Shown: positions 1 through 7,597 of the stretch, one piece after another
How positions within the stretch are numbered: the first letter of the stretch is position 1
Layout of the letters: every line of letters begins with the position of its first letter
From: a virus
IMG/VR virus record: IMGVR_UViG_3300021964_000593
Coordinates: 1 to 22,393 of that record
Length of the DNA: 22,393 nt
Reading direction: 5' to 3' (one strand)
Notes under the pieces: model-generated
Database searches by the model: none
What the model was told of the DNA's origin: nothing
Seen by the model: the letters and a program-made list of their open reading frames with translations, nothing else
Made by a program: the position numbers and the translations under genes

Positions 1-522
1 ACAATACCCCTCTCTATTGTTGTAAGGGCTTTGCTCGTTGAGGTAAATACTTTTTTTAGTACCCTCTATCCTTTGCATATCAATCGTGGAAGTAGACGGC
101 TTTAAAATGTTTCCATCATGGTCAAACAATATTCTGCAATTATGGTCTTGAAGATATGCATCACTCCAATTAGTTTGAATGTTTTCTGTAAGTGGCCTGA
201 GTACACCATCTTTATATAAAGATATTCTTACCCAATTAACATAATCTATTGGCAGCACATATCTTAATGTGTCACACACATCTAGTTCTAAAATCTTTAG
301 CTCTTTAAATGCATCATAGTTGAGTTCCTGTATGGCCCTTTTTGCGTGAAACAAAACTCTATATCTTTCCTCATTATTGACTAAGCTATGATTACCTGCA
401 TACATTAACATAAAATTGTTGACTATGTCATACAAACTTACATATTGATATGACCCCCAGTTAGCATCTTCAGGAGCGTTTCCATTGTTTTCGTAATATT
501 GATATTCTGTTAAGTACGCCAT
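1..522 (-). CDS. Virion structural protein, 3' end outside window
   Basis: This gene starts at an ATG (522-520) that overlaps the stop of the preceding gene as TAATG, so the two are translationally coupled. The frame stays open for 174 codons to the left edge, so the C-terminus is missing. The protein begins MAYLTEYQYYENNG and has no signal peptide or membrane segment. I do not recognise a motif that fixes its function. Its place, directly after the 344-aa virion gene and downstream of capsid, scaffold and portal, suggests a head-tail connector, tail tube or other virion part. That role is inferred from gene order only. The coding call is secure because a long open frame joins exactly to its neighbour. 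Confidence 0.8.
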   Translation of the reverse strand, partial: MAYLTEYQYYENNGNAPEDANWGSYQYVSLYDIVNNFMLMYAGNHSLVNNEERYRVLFHAKRAIQELNYDAFKELKILELDVCDTLRYVLPIDYVNWVRISLYKDGVLRPLTENIQTNWSDAYLQDHNCRILFDHDGNILKPSTSTIDMQRIEGTKKSIYLNEQSPYNNREGYC

Positions 523-1556
523 TATTTCTGATTTTGTTCTTCTCTCATATCCATTGATTGCCCAAACTGGATTGCTTGAACTTCTCTAATCGACATTCCA
601 GCATATTGTAATATTTTATTTACTAATGTTGGTTCATCTTCTAAGGGTAATTCAAAATCCTGGTATAAAGCATCTGATTGATTAAAAGATGGTTCACCTC
701 CAACTAGCTGAGCATAAGTCCACTTAGGGTCTTTAGGATATCGTATATACTGACACAAGATTCTGCCAGCTGATGTCTCTCCAGAATTTATTACATTTAC
801 ACCCCATTGAAAGTTCTCAGGATATACCTGTATTACTGTTCCATTCTGTGAATATGCTGGAAACAATTCTGTAGGTTTTGTTAAGTTAGACATATTTAGT
901 TGTGTAATCTTTTTGTTTGTTACTTTTTCACATTCATTTACACCTTGTCTAGTGCTTAAAATTGTATAAGAATCTCCTGAGCTTATAAATATATCATCTT
1001 CTAATATTAGTGTGTCAGTAGCTATTGTGTTTAAATATCTAACATTAGTTGTTTTACCAGTAGTTAAGTTAACAACAACATCACCTGGCTGTACGCCAAG
1101 GCCCAAAAAGTTTTTGGTGTTGTCAACCAATTCGTTTGTGCTGGCTAAAGTATTAGTGCTGTTAGCTACTAAATATCTTGTAAGTAATAAAACTTTATTT
1201 ATCAAATAATAATTCGAGCCTGTTGTAGCTGTAGTCGGCACACTGTACGTAGAAGTGGCAGAGGGTGAAATGATTACCTCATTAGCTCCGTTAAGATATA
1301 CTGGCGCAAGAGGTTTTTGCTCTGAAAATATTTCTATAGCATCCTCATAAGTTTGTTTTATATCTGCCAATCCAACCCCTGATTGCCTAGCATTCTCTTT
1401 AGTTATTTGATAATTATATTGATAGAAATAATCCTCAAAAATATCTAGCTGTGCTTGCTTGGCATATAAATTAAAATCACTAGGAGTTATATATCCATAG
1501 TTGTTTTTATTAAGAACCGACAGTACAGTTTCTCGTACTGAATTTATTATGCTCAT
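522..1556 (-). CDS. Virion structural protein with beta-rich insert
   Basis: This 344-aa protein lies in the head-tail gene block. Residues 1-80 look alpha-helical (NYGYITPSDFNLYAKQAQLD). Residues about 140-202 read as a small beta domain with the pattern VDNTKNF..LGVQPGDVVVN..TG and DDIFISSGDSYTIL. I recall similar inserts in other phage virion proteins, but I cannot name the family firmly. The gene has its own -7-type promoter 19 nt upstream, directly behind a terminator, so it begins a new transcript that also covers the next gene (TAATG overlap). A connector or tail-completion role fits its position after the capsid gene. It could also be a tail tubular protein. No catalytic motif is visible. 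Confidence 0.8.
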   Translation of the reverse strand: MSIINSVRETVLSVLNKNNYGYITPSDFNLYAKQAQLDIFEDYFYQYNYQITKENARQSGVGLADIKQTYEDAIEIFSEQKPLAPVYLNGANEVIISPSATSTYSVPTTATTGSNYYLINKVLLLTRYLVANSTNTLASTNELVDNTKNFLGLGVQPGDVVVNLTTGKTTNVRYLNTIATDTLILEDDIFISSGDSYTILSTRQGVNECEKVTNKKITQLNMSNLTKPTELFPAYSQNGTVIQVYPENFQWGVNVINSGETSAGRILCQYIRYPKDPKWTYAQLVGGEPSFNQSDALYQDFELPLEDEPTLVNKILQYAGMSIREVQAIQFGQSMDMREEQNQK

Positions 1557-1574
1557 CTGTTAATTTATTTACTA

Positions 1575-1582
1575 CAAAGATA
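1575..1582 (-). promoter_or_regulatory. Bacteroidota -7 box upstream of the 344-aa virion gene
   Basis: The minus strand reads TATCTTTG, an exact match to the Bacteroidota TAnnTTTG -7 element, 19 nt before the ATG at 1556. It sits just past the T-tract of the terminator at 1586-1617, so transcription stops and restarts here. I see no clear -33 TTTG at the expected distance. Confidence 0.6.
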
Positions 1583-1585
1583 AGC

Positions 1586-1617
1586 AAAAAAAAAGAGGTT
1601 GCATTTCTGCAGCCTCT
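1586..1617 (-). terminator. Intrinsic terminator after the 250-aa gene
   Basis: On the minus strand a hairpin with arms AGAGGCTGCA and TGCAACCTCT (one C/A mismatch) closes a GAAA tetraloop and is followed by nine T residues. It lies 64 nt downstream of the stop codon at 1681. Confidence 0.85.
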
Positions 1618-1680
1618 TCTTGGTCAATTGGAGTAATCAGCTCCATTTATTATTATGAATGTTCTTTGCAAAAATATAAA

Positions 1681-2433
1681 TTATTTTTTATAATCCAAGT
1701 TTTTTTCAAGAAACTTTAACACTTCAATACCCTCATCAGATTGTAGATAGCTTGCAATTACATAGTAAGGGTCTTCTCCAAAGGGAAGATTAAGCATTCT
1801 CTTTTTGTTTTTTTCAGTATTGAAGTATACATCTTTTTTATTATTCTTAAATACCAGTACATTATTATTAAAGAACTCTTTTATTTTAGAGTTAAGCTTT
1901 AATGCAGGGTCTTTAACAGATTTTAAAAACATATCTGGCTCTTGCTCAGCAAATATAAGAATGTCTCTTCTCAGTTCTGCTGATGTAGTTCGAGATGTGT
2001 CTGTATTAAACAACACTCTAGCTAAAGCTTCTACCTGGTCTATATCAAGTTGTCTAGCTTCTATAAGAGCATCTACTCTGTTGTTTAAAACTTCCATTTC
2101 TGTCTGAGCGTCTTTCTCAGTATTAACCTCAACAAACTTACTTCCGTTCATTGGGTGATAGTGTAAAAACTCTTGAAGAGTTGGATTTGTTCTTGGAACA
2201 GATAAAAAGCCATCTTCAAAAACAATTGGCTCTACAATAGCGTTACCATCCTGCTCATCTTCAAATGGGCTTTTTTGGTTTCTTGCATAGCGTAAAGCTC
2301 TATTAGTCCCTGTACTTTCATCAAAGTACATTAATGGATATCTTCTTGAGTTTCTAGTTGGCAGCATAAAAGAAAGTGGTGCTGCATCTTTGGTAAGTTT
2401 ATAGGTCTTGTTGACCAATACATTTTTTTTCAT
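1681..2433 (-). CDS. Conserved phage virion-region protein, 250 aa
   Basis: This 250-aa soluble protein is of unknown function. It is rich in lysine, asparagine and acidic residues. The middle (about 83-95, NPTLQEFLHYHPMNG) resembles a motif I recall from hypothetical proteins of marine phages near capsid genes. Residues about 105-200 look helical and charged. It has no membrane segment and no recognisable enzyme motif. It lies between two strong intrinsic terminators, one 20 nt upstream after the capsid gene and one 64 nt downstream. It is therefore probably expressed by read-through from the capsid transcript, at a lower level than the capsid protein. A head-completion or internal virion role is possible but rests on position only. 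Confidence 0.8.
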   Translation of the reverse strand: MKKNVLVNKTYKLTKDAAPLSFMLPTRNSRRYPLMYFDESTGTNRALRYARNQKSPFEDEQDGNAIVEPIVFEDGFLSVPRTNPTLQEFLHYHPMNGSKFVEVNTEKDAQTEMEVLNNRVDALIEARQLDIDQVEALARVLFNTDTSRTTSAELRRDILIFAEQEPDMFLKSVKDPALKLNSKIKEFFNNNVLVFKNNKKDVYFNTEKNKKRMLNLPFGEDPYYVIASYLQSDEGIEVLKFLEKNLDYKK

Positions 2434-2453
2434 TTGATTATAATTTAATTATT

Positions 2454-2490
2454 AAAAAAGGTTGAGGTCGCAAGTTGCGACCCCTACCTT
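2454..2490 (-). terminator. Strong intrinsic terminator after the capsid gene
   Basis: On the minus strand a 7-bp GC-rich stem, GGTCGCA/TGCGACC with a 3-nt loop (2466-2482), is extended by an outer AAGGT/ACCTT stem (2458-2490) across a small internal loop. Six T residues follow (2454-2459). It begins 11 nt after the stop of the capsid gene and fits a terminator that ends or attenuates the abundant capsid transcript. Confidence 0.88.
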
Positions 2491-2500
2491 ATTATTTAGT

Positions 2501-3985
2501 TTATGATTGGAAAATCACAAAGTTGTTTGCACCCATAGTACACACACATCTTTCAGATAGGAAGTTTACTTCCATCGCATCTAAATCAGATGTCATTGCA
2601 CCACCAGCTGAACCAGTAATCCAAGTCTTGTACTTTCTGTCTTCAGTTTCTGAAGCTCTGTATCGTACATGTAAGAAAGGACGCTTAGCATTCTTTCCAA
2701 GGATTTGGTCGTAAACAGTAGTTGAACCAGCTGGTACTAACAAACCATTTACAGCACCTGTTCCAGTTAAACCACCACGCATAGTTGGGTCGTTTAGGTA
2801 TTTCCAGTCAGACTTGTAGAAGTCATATCCTCTACGGAATCCAGTGAATCCAAGATTCAATGCCATTTCCATGTCATTGTCAAATAGACCATAAGAAGTA
2901 CCATTAACACCACCAGCTTGAGCAGAACCATTAAGCTCAGCTAACATGTCATCAATGTCAAATCCAAATTGTCTGTTCAAGAAAAGTACGTTTTCTTCAA
3001 TAGCACCTTGCTTGTCTAAACGAGAAATGATAGTATCGAAATCTGCTAGTGCAGTTGGGTTACCACCTGCCCATACATTTCCTCTGTTTTCTACTGCGTG
3101 GAATACACCCTCAGAACCTTTGTTTCCTACATCTCCACCTGCAGCAATTGCTCCAGAACCTGCTTCTGCTGGTACTGCTTCAATCATAGCTGTTTCTAGG
3201 TAGTCATCAAAACGTAAACGAGTTTCGTGCTCAGACTTCAAGTACCATAAGTATCCTGAAGCTCCGTTTTCAGTAGTCACTTCAATCCATCCGATTTGAG
3301 CCATATCAGAACCTGATACTGCATACTTATCTTTGATGATGATTGGAGAGTTGTCGAAGATTTCATCTTCAGCCTCTAGAGAACCTTGCATTCCTGCTGT
3401 TCCTTTTTTGAATTCAGAACCATAGATAAAGATAGTTGCATCAGCATTACCTGCTCCTGTACCACCTGTATAACCAGCTGCTGCATAAAATGCTACAGTG
3501 ATTTGGTTAGCGTTTAATCCACCTGCAACACCTACTGCAGTTACGATTCCTTTGAATTCTCCTGAACCATCGTTGTTAGAAACAACAACAGTTTGACCTA
3601 CACGAATAGCGATAGTTCCAGCTGTTAAGCCTGTTGCAGCTCTATCTGGCACTAATGCATCGTTAATATCAAATGTTACATTGTCTCCTGCAACTACTGC
3701 TCCTGTACCACACTGTGTATATTTAGTGTGTAGTCTTCCTTGCTCTGCCCACTTTACTAGGTCTGAGTTACTTGGTAGCTCAGCTCCTACTAAACGTAAG
3801 AAAGAAGAAATAGTTCTATTACCATAACGCTCAAATTCTTTTTCATAAGTGTCTGGTAAATACTGATTCAAAAAGTTGAAATCAGTAATGTAATTTGTAG
3901 CCAACGGCACTTGCTGTGGTGCTGGCTGTAGCGCAAATCCTGGTCCTACTGGTACAGTATTTGGCCCTAATAATTGTCCTGCCAT
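2501..3985 (-). CDS. Major capsid protein
   Basis: This 494-aa protein would form the phage head shell. It is called from its place in the order terminase, portal, scaffold, capsid, and from its composition and size. The N-terminal arm (1-40) is rich in Pro, Gln and Gly. A helical segment follows (YLPDTYEKEFERYGNRTISSF), then a likely E-loop. Residues about 95-190 are a glycine-, alanine- and threonine-rich beta segment that looks like an inserted surface domain. The rest (DEIFDNSPIIIKDKYAVSGSD, then TRLRFDDYLETAMIEAV) is typical of HK97-fold capsid proteins of marine phages. A strong terminator follows at once, as expected for the most expressed gene. GC content is locally higher than in neighbours, also common for highly expressed capsid genes. 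The alternative, another abundant virion protein, is less likely. Confidence 0.85.
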   Translation of the reverse strand: MAGQLLGPNTVPVGPGFALQPAPQQVPLATNYITDFNFLNQYLPDTYEKEFERYGNRTISSFLRLVGAELPSNSDLVKWAEQGRLHTKYTQCGTGAVVAGDNVTFDINDALVPDRAATGLTAGTIAIRVGQTVVVSNNDGSGEFKGIVTAVGVAGGLNANQITVAFYAAAGYTGGTGAGNADATIFIYGSEFKKGTAGMQGSLEAEDEIFDNSPIIIKDKYAVSGSDMAQIGWIEVTTENGASGYLWYLKSEHETRLRFDDYLETAMIEAVPAEAGSGAIAAGGDVGNKGSEGVFHAVENRGNVWAGGNPTALADFDTIISRLDKQGAIEENVLFLNRQFGFDIDDMLAELNGSAQAGGVNGTSYGLFDNDMEMALNLGFTGFRRGYDFYKSDWKYLNDPTMRGGLTGTGAVNGLLVPAGSTTVYDQILGKNAKRPFLHVRYRASETEDRKYKTWITGSAGGAMTSDLDAMEVNFLSERCVCTMGANNFVIFQS

Positions 3986-4006
3986 TTTTTAATTTTTAAA
4001 ATGTTG

Positions 4007-5107
4007 TTAATTTTTTCTTTTAATACTCTTAATTTTTAAACCTCTCCCCTCGCTTGGATTAATTGCACGAAACTGAGTTCCTCCTTTAGAAACAACTTCT
4101 GGAGCGGAACGTGTAGACATGTTAATGTTTTTCATTTTTCTAGTTACATCTTCCGTTGCCGCTGCCTTGCCTTGTTCGTAAAAAAACCTTGCGAACTTGT
4201 CAGGGTTCATTGCTGCTGCTAATGCTTTATGATACTCAGCCGCATCTTTTACTAATCCATCTTCATTCAAATGATTATTAATAAAATTAATAACGCTTGA
4301 TTGAGATTTCTTAATCTCTTCTACAGAGCCACCTGGATTGTATAACAAATTAGCGTCATCAATACTGACCTTAAAACCTTTAAAGTCTTGATTAAGCACC
4401 TTGTCAGTTTCTTTGTTAAAGAAATCTACTTTCCTAGCTTGCTCTTCTGACTGAGTCTTTGCATTTTCAACGTATTGCTTGTAAGCTTTATAGTCTTCAT
4501 TGTCCTCAGAAATACCAGTTACACTTGACTCAAGTGGCTGGCGATACATTTCTTTTTGTTCATTGAAAAACTTTCTAGCTTTTACAATTGCTTTTTTCTT
4601 TTTTAACTTAGCTCTTTTAACATCAGATTCATCATCAAGTTCCTCATCATAGGAATACTCTTCCATTAATAATTCAACATCATCTTTATCAATACCCTCT
4701 TCGGTAGCTAAAAGATACTCAGTTAAAATTTGGTCTTCATCTAAGGAATCAAAGTCTCTGTTTAATTTAACATAATCTTCAATGCCACGACCAGTTTTCT
4801 TTTTATATTCAAAATAAGCCGACACATCTTCTGGCAGTTCATCATTGCTTTCTTTTTCTGCAAACAATTGGTCTACCGATGATATGTCCTTATCATATCT
4901 ATTCTTAATAAAACTAAGAACGTCTTCTTCTTTTAGTTCAGCACCTTGTGTTTCCTCAGGAACTGCGGTTTGCTCTACAACTTCAGTTTCTACTTGTTGT
5001 TGTGTTTGCTCTTCTTGTTGCTGTTCAGCTTTCTCAATTAGAGTTTGTTCTACTTCAGCTGCTGACTTTTCTTCAACAACACCTACTTCTTTTACTTTTA
5101 TTTCCAT
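4007..5107 (-). CDS. Putative capsid scaffolding protein
   Basis: This 366-aa, very hydrophilic protein lies between portal and major capsid genes, the usual place of a scaffold. Residues 1-60 are almost only Glu, Gln, Val and Thr. Residues about 65-165 are strongly acidic (DELPEDVSAYFEYKK, YSYDEELDDESD). A lysine-rich patch follows (about 165-180), and the rest is predicted helix. Scaffolds are usually acidic, helical and poorly conserved, with a basic C-terminus that binds the capsid protein. The C-terminus here (about 340-366) is indeed basic and ends KSIKRKN. No serine protease motif is visible, so a separate prohead protease is not evident in this window. The gene has its own promoter box 18 nt upstream and is probably co-transcribed with the capsid gene. 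Confidence 0.65.
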   Translation of the reverse strand: MEIKVKEVGVVEEKSAAEVEQTLIEKAEQQQEEQTQQQVETEVVEQTAVPEETQGAELKEEDVLSFIKNRYDKDISSVDQLFAEKESNDELPEDVSAYFEYKKKTGRGIEDYVKLNRDFDSLDEDQILTEYLLATEEGIDKDDVELLMEEYSYDEELDDESDVKRAKLKKKKAIVKARKFFNEQKEMYRQPLESSVTGISEDNEDYKAYKQYVENAKTQSEEQARKVDFFNKETDKVLNQDFKGFKVSIDDANLLYNPGGSVEEIKKSQSSVINFINNHLNEDGLVKDAAEYHKALAAAMNPDKFARFFYEQGKAAATEDVTRKMKNINMSTRSAPEVVSKGGTQFRAINPSEGRGLKIKSIKRKN

Positions 5108-5124
5108 TAGATTAAATTTTAGTA

Positions 5125-5132
5125 CAAATATA
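5125..5132 (-). promoter_or_regulatory. Bacteroidota -7 box for the scaffold-capsid transcript
   Basis: The minus strand reads TATATTTG (TAnnTTTG) 18 nt before the ATG at 5107, inside the only larger gap (54 nt) between portal and scaffold. It would give scaffold and capsid a separate transcript from terminase and portal. No -33 element is obvious. Confidence 0.55.
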
Positions 5133-5161
5133 GTACATTAAACAATTATAATTTATTTAGT

Positions 5162-7597
5162 TTATCTTGGGTCAAATTCTGCTAAATCAAACCCATCCAA
5201 ACTATCTTCATTAGACTCAAAGTTTTGAGGAGGAAGATTGTTTTTTCTTTGATTAATTAGCTTAGACTGCTCTGTGTTCTGCTGGCTAATACGTCCTGCC
5301 TTAGCCGTTTCTCTCTGAACCTCTCTTTTAGCTAAAGCCTCTTCTGACATTTCTCTTAACTGTAGGTTATAATTAAACTCTTCAGCCATCAATTGACTTT
5401 TTAGCATAGCTTCGTTTTTCATTTTTTCAATTTCAAAAGCTATCTCTGCTTGTTTAATCTGCATCTTAGCATTCATCTCTGCTTGAGATTGTTGCATGGC
5501 TGCTTGTGCGGCCATTTGCTGAGACTTTAATTGCTGAGCAGCTTGCATCTGTTGCTTTAACATAGCATTCTTCTCGTCACGCTCTTGCTTTTGTTTTCTT
5601 TTTACCTTAAGTAATTGATTAGCAAGTTTAATATTTTTTATTTCTCTTATATCAATAGCATCTTCCAGATTTATATCTTGTTTAGATAAAGCCATTTGGA
5701 TGTTAGCCTCAAGCTGAGCTTTCTCTTCTTCATCAGGTGAAACCTCAATAAAGATACCGAAGTCATAAATATATAAATCAGATATGTCGTTAAGTATACT
5801 TACGTTATACTTTCCTATTTTATTTTTGAAGTCTTCCTTGAAGTCAGAGTACTCTAATATATCCGCTACTCTATAAGTTATAGCTTCTGCTAGTGTTCTG
5901 TAAATATACAAGCCTCCTTGAAGTATATGTCTAGTTGCTGTGTTAGAGTTTAACGCTGCAAGCTTCTGTAATCCAACTAACGAGTTAGGGTCAGGAGTTG
6001 AGCCATCTCTAGCTTCATTTAATCCTGTTACAGTTCTAATCATGTTTAGATAATGATTATAGTTTGTAATAAGCATCTGAGTTTTACTAGCACCACTATT
6101 AGATGTAAGCTGCTGTATAGGAACTCTAGCCTGATTAAAGTCTCCGTCTTGAGTATAGCTTCTGCCAATTACAGAACCTGTTTGGAAATATAATCTTAAT
6201 GCGTCTTCAGGATTATACGCAGCTCCTGTTCCTAGGTCAACCTCATTTAATCCATCTGCATCTATAAATACTCCATCAGGTACAGTCCTAGCTATAACTT
6301 GTTGTAATTTCAAATGTGTAATCTGTATTAAATCAGCAAAAGGAATCATTCTTCTTACTAATGATTCTATAACTCCTTTATACATTCTTGGTGCTACAGC
6401 TACATAATTTGGTAATGCATGTTGTGAAGAAGACTGAGGGCGAACCATGTTACTAGCGAGCTCCCACTTCAAAAGAATATCAGTACCCATCACCATTATT
6501 CCATCATACCAAACGTCAATAGTTTTTGAAACTTTCTCAAACCTACCCTCTTCCATCATTTCTGGTGGAGGGTTGAACTGGTCATCTTTTTCAATCATCT
6601 TCATAGCTCCACTCTCCGTAACTTTTTTCTTATAAACCATCTTCTTAGTGGTTTTATAATTGAAGTACATTAAAGTTACTGTGTCTCTATAAAAAATATC
6701 GTTCTGATAATATTGTGCTACGTTGTAGTAATCGTACCAGCTTTGACTGTATTTAGATATTTTATCTAAATCTTCATTAGTTAATTTTGGGTCAATTTTT
6801 AAAAGCTCCGTAATAGGAACAACTTTAATTTCACCCCAATAAAAACAATCTTTAAAATGTGGGTCTTCAGTATAACTATACACAACATTAGCAGGGTCAA
6901 CGTACTTAACCTCTACACCAGAGCCTGGTAAAAACTCATGTTTAGCTACACCAATACCTAATACTGTTAAATCATAATCAATACGCTTACGTGTGTCTGC
7001 ATAATGATTTTCTTGAAACATAGTATCAATAGCTTCCTCTTCAGCTATTTCTATAGCTGGCTTATAATTAAGCTGCATGTACAGTGTAAGTTCTTCGTCA
7101 TTTTCAGGAAGAGAATCAGGGTCCATTGTAAATGGGTCTGCTCCTGTCATGTCTTTAATATCTAAGAGTATGTCTTTGGCAGCCATCTGAGCCTCAATCA
7201 TATCTTGATACTTACTTCTTTTACCTTGGGACAGCGCATCTTGCGCAAAAGCTTTTACTTTAAAAAGCCTGTCTGACATTCCATTAACTACAATGTCAAC
7301 AAACTTTGGGAGTATGGGAACAGGAGTCCAGTCTAAATTAAGATAAGATAAATCTCCGTCTACCGCTAGTTCATTTTTGTATTTTCCTACAGATTGTTCT
7401 CCTCTTGCGTATAAACGTAATCTGTGAAAATCTCGCCACTGGTTATAATAACGACAACCATTGCCGTCTTTTCTAAACCACTCATACTGTATTGCTTGCC
7501 CTATCTGTAAGCCAAACTCATCAGTGGCTTTTTCTGCATCTGACACAAATTGACTAGGGAATCCTACAGATGAAATATCTATTTTAACTTCTTTCAT
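5162..7597 (-). CDS. Portal protein
   Basis: This 811-aa protein would form the ring at the capsid vertex through which TerL pumps DNA. It follows TerL directly (TAG then ATG with no gap) and precedes the scaffold, the standard portal position. The N-terminal 500 residues have features expected of portals: helical wing segments, a Tyr/Trp-rich region, and a conserved-looking stretch near TVTGLNEARDGSTPDPNS (roughly 530-550) that I recall from long portals of marine and crAss-like phages. Residues about 655-765 form a Gln/Ala/Lys/Met-rich coiled coil (KQQMQAAQQLKSQQMAAQAA), probably the barrel that extends into the head. The length is well above the 450-550 aa of many portals, so it belongs to a long-portal group. 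The function is secure in outline; the exact family is not. Confidence 0.85.
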   Translation of the reverse strand: MKEVKIDISSVGFPSQFVSDAEKATDEFGLQIGQAIQYEWFRKDGNGCRYYNQWRDFHRLRLYARGEQSVGKYKNELAVDGDLSYLNLDWTPVPILPKFVDIVVNGMSDRLFKVKAFAQDALSQGKRSKYQDMIEAQMAAKDILLDIKDMTGADPFTMDPDSLPENDEELTLYMQLNYKPAIEIAEEEAIDTMFQENHYADTRKRIDYDLTVLGIGVAKHEFLPGSGVEVKYVDPANVVYSYTEDPHFKDCFYWGEIKVVPITELLKIDPKLTNEDLDKISKYSQSWYDYYNVAQYYQNDIFYRDTVTLMYFNYKTTKKMVYKKKVTESGAMKMIEKDDQFNPPPEMMEEGRFEKVSKTIDVWYDGIMVMGTDILLKWELASNMVRPQSSSQHALPNYVAVAPRMYKGVIESLVRRMIPFADLIQITHLKLQQVIARTVPDGVFIDADGLNEVDLGTGAAYNPEDALRLYFQTGSVIGRSYTQDGDFNQARVPIQQLTSNSGASKTQMLITNYNHYLNMIRTVTGLNEARDGSTPDPNSLVGLQKLAALNSNTATRHILQGGLYIYRTLAEAITYRVADILEYSDFKEDFKNKIGKYNVSILNDISDLYIYDFGIFIEVSPDEEEKAQLEANIQMALSKQDINLEDAIDIREIKNIKLANQLLKVKRKQKQERDEKNAMLKQQMQAAQQLKSQQMAAQAAMQQSQAEMNAKMQIKQAEIAFEIEKMKNEAMLKSQLMAEEFNYNLQLREMSEEALAKREVQRETAKAGRISQQNTEQSKLINQRKNNLPPQNFESNEDSLDGFDLAEFDPR

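Noticed and set aside
1631-1647. Second small hairpin TGGAG/CTCCA
   Set aside because: Only a 5-bp stem with no T-run on the minus strand; too weak to call a terminator.
4845-5141. Plus-strand 98-codon frame rich in Ser and Cys
   Set aside because: It is antisense to the Glu/Gln-rich scaffold gene, whose codons give Ser/Cys/Leu runs on the other strand.
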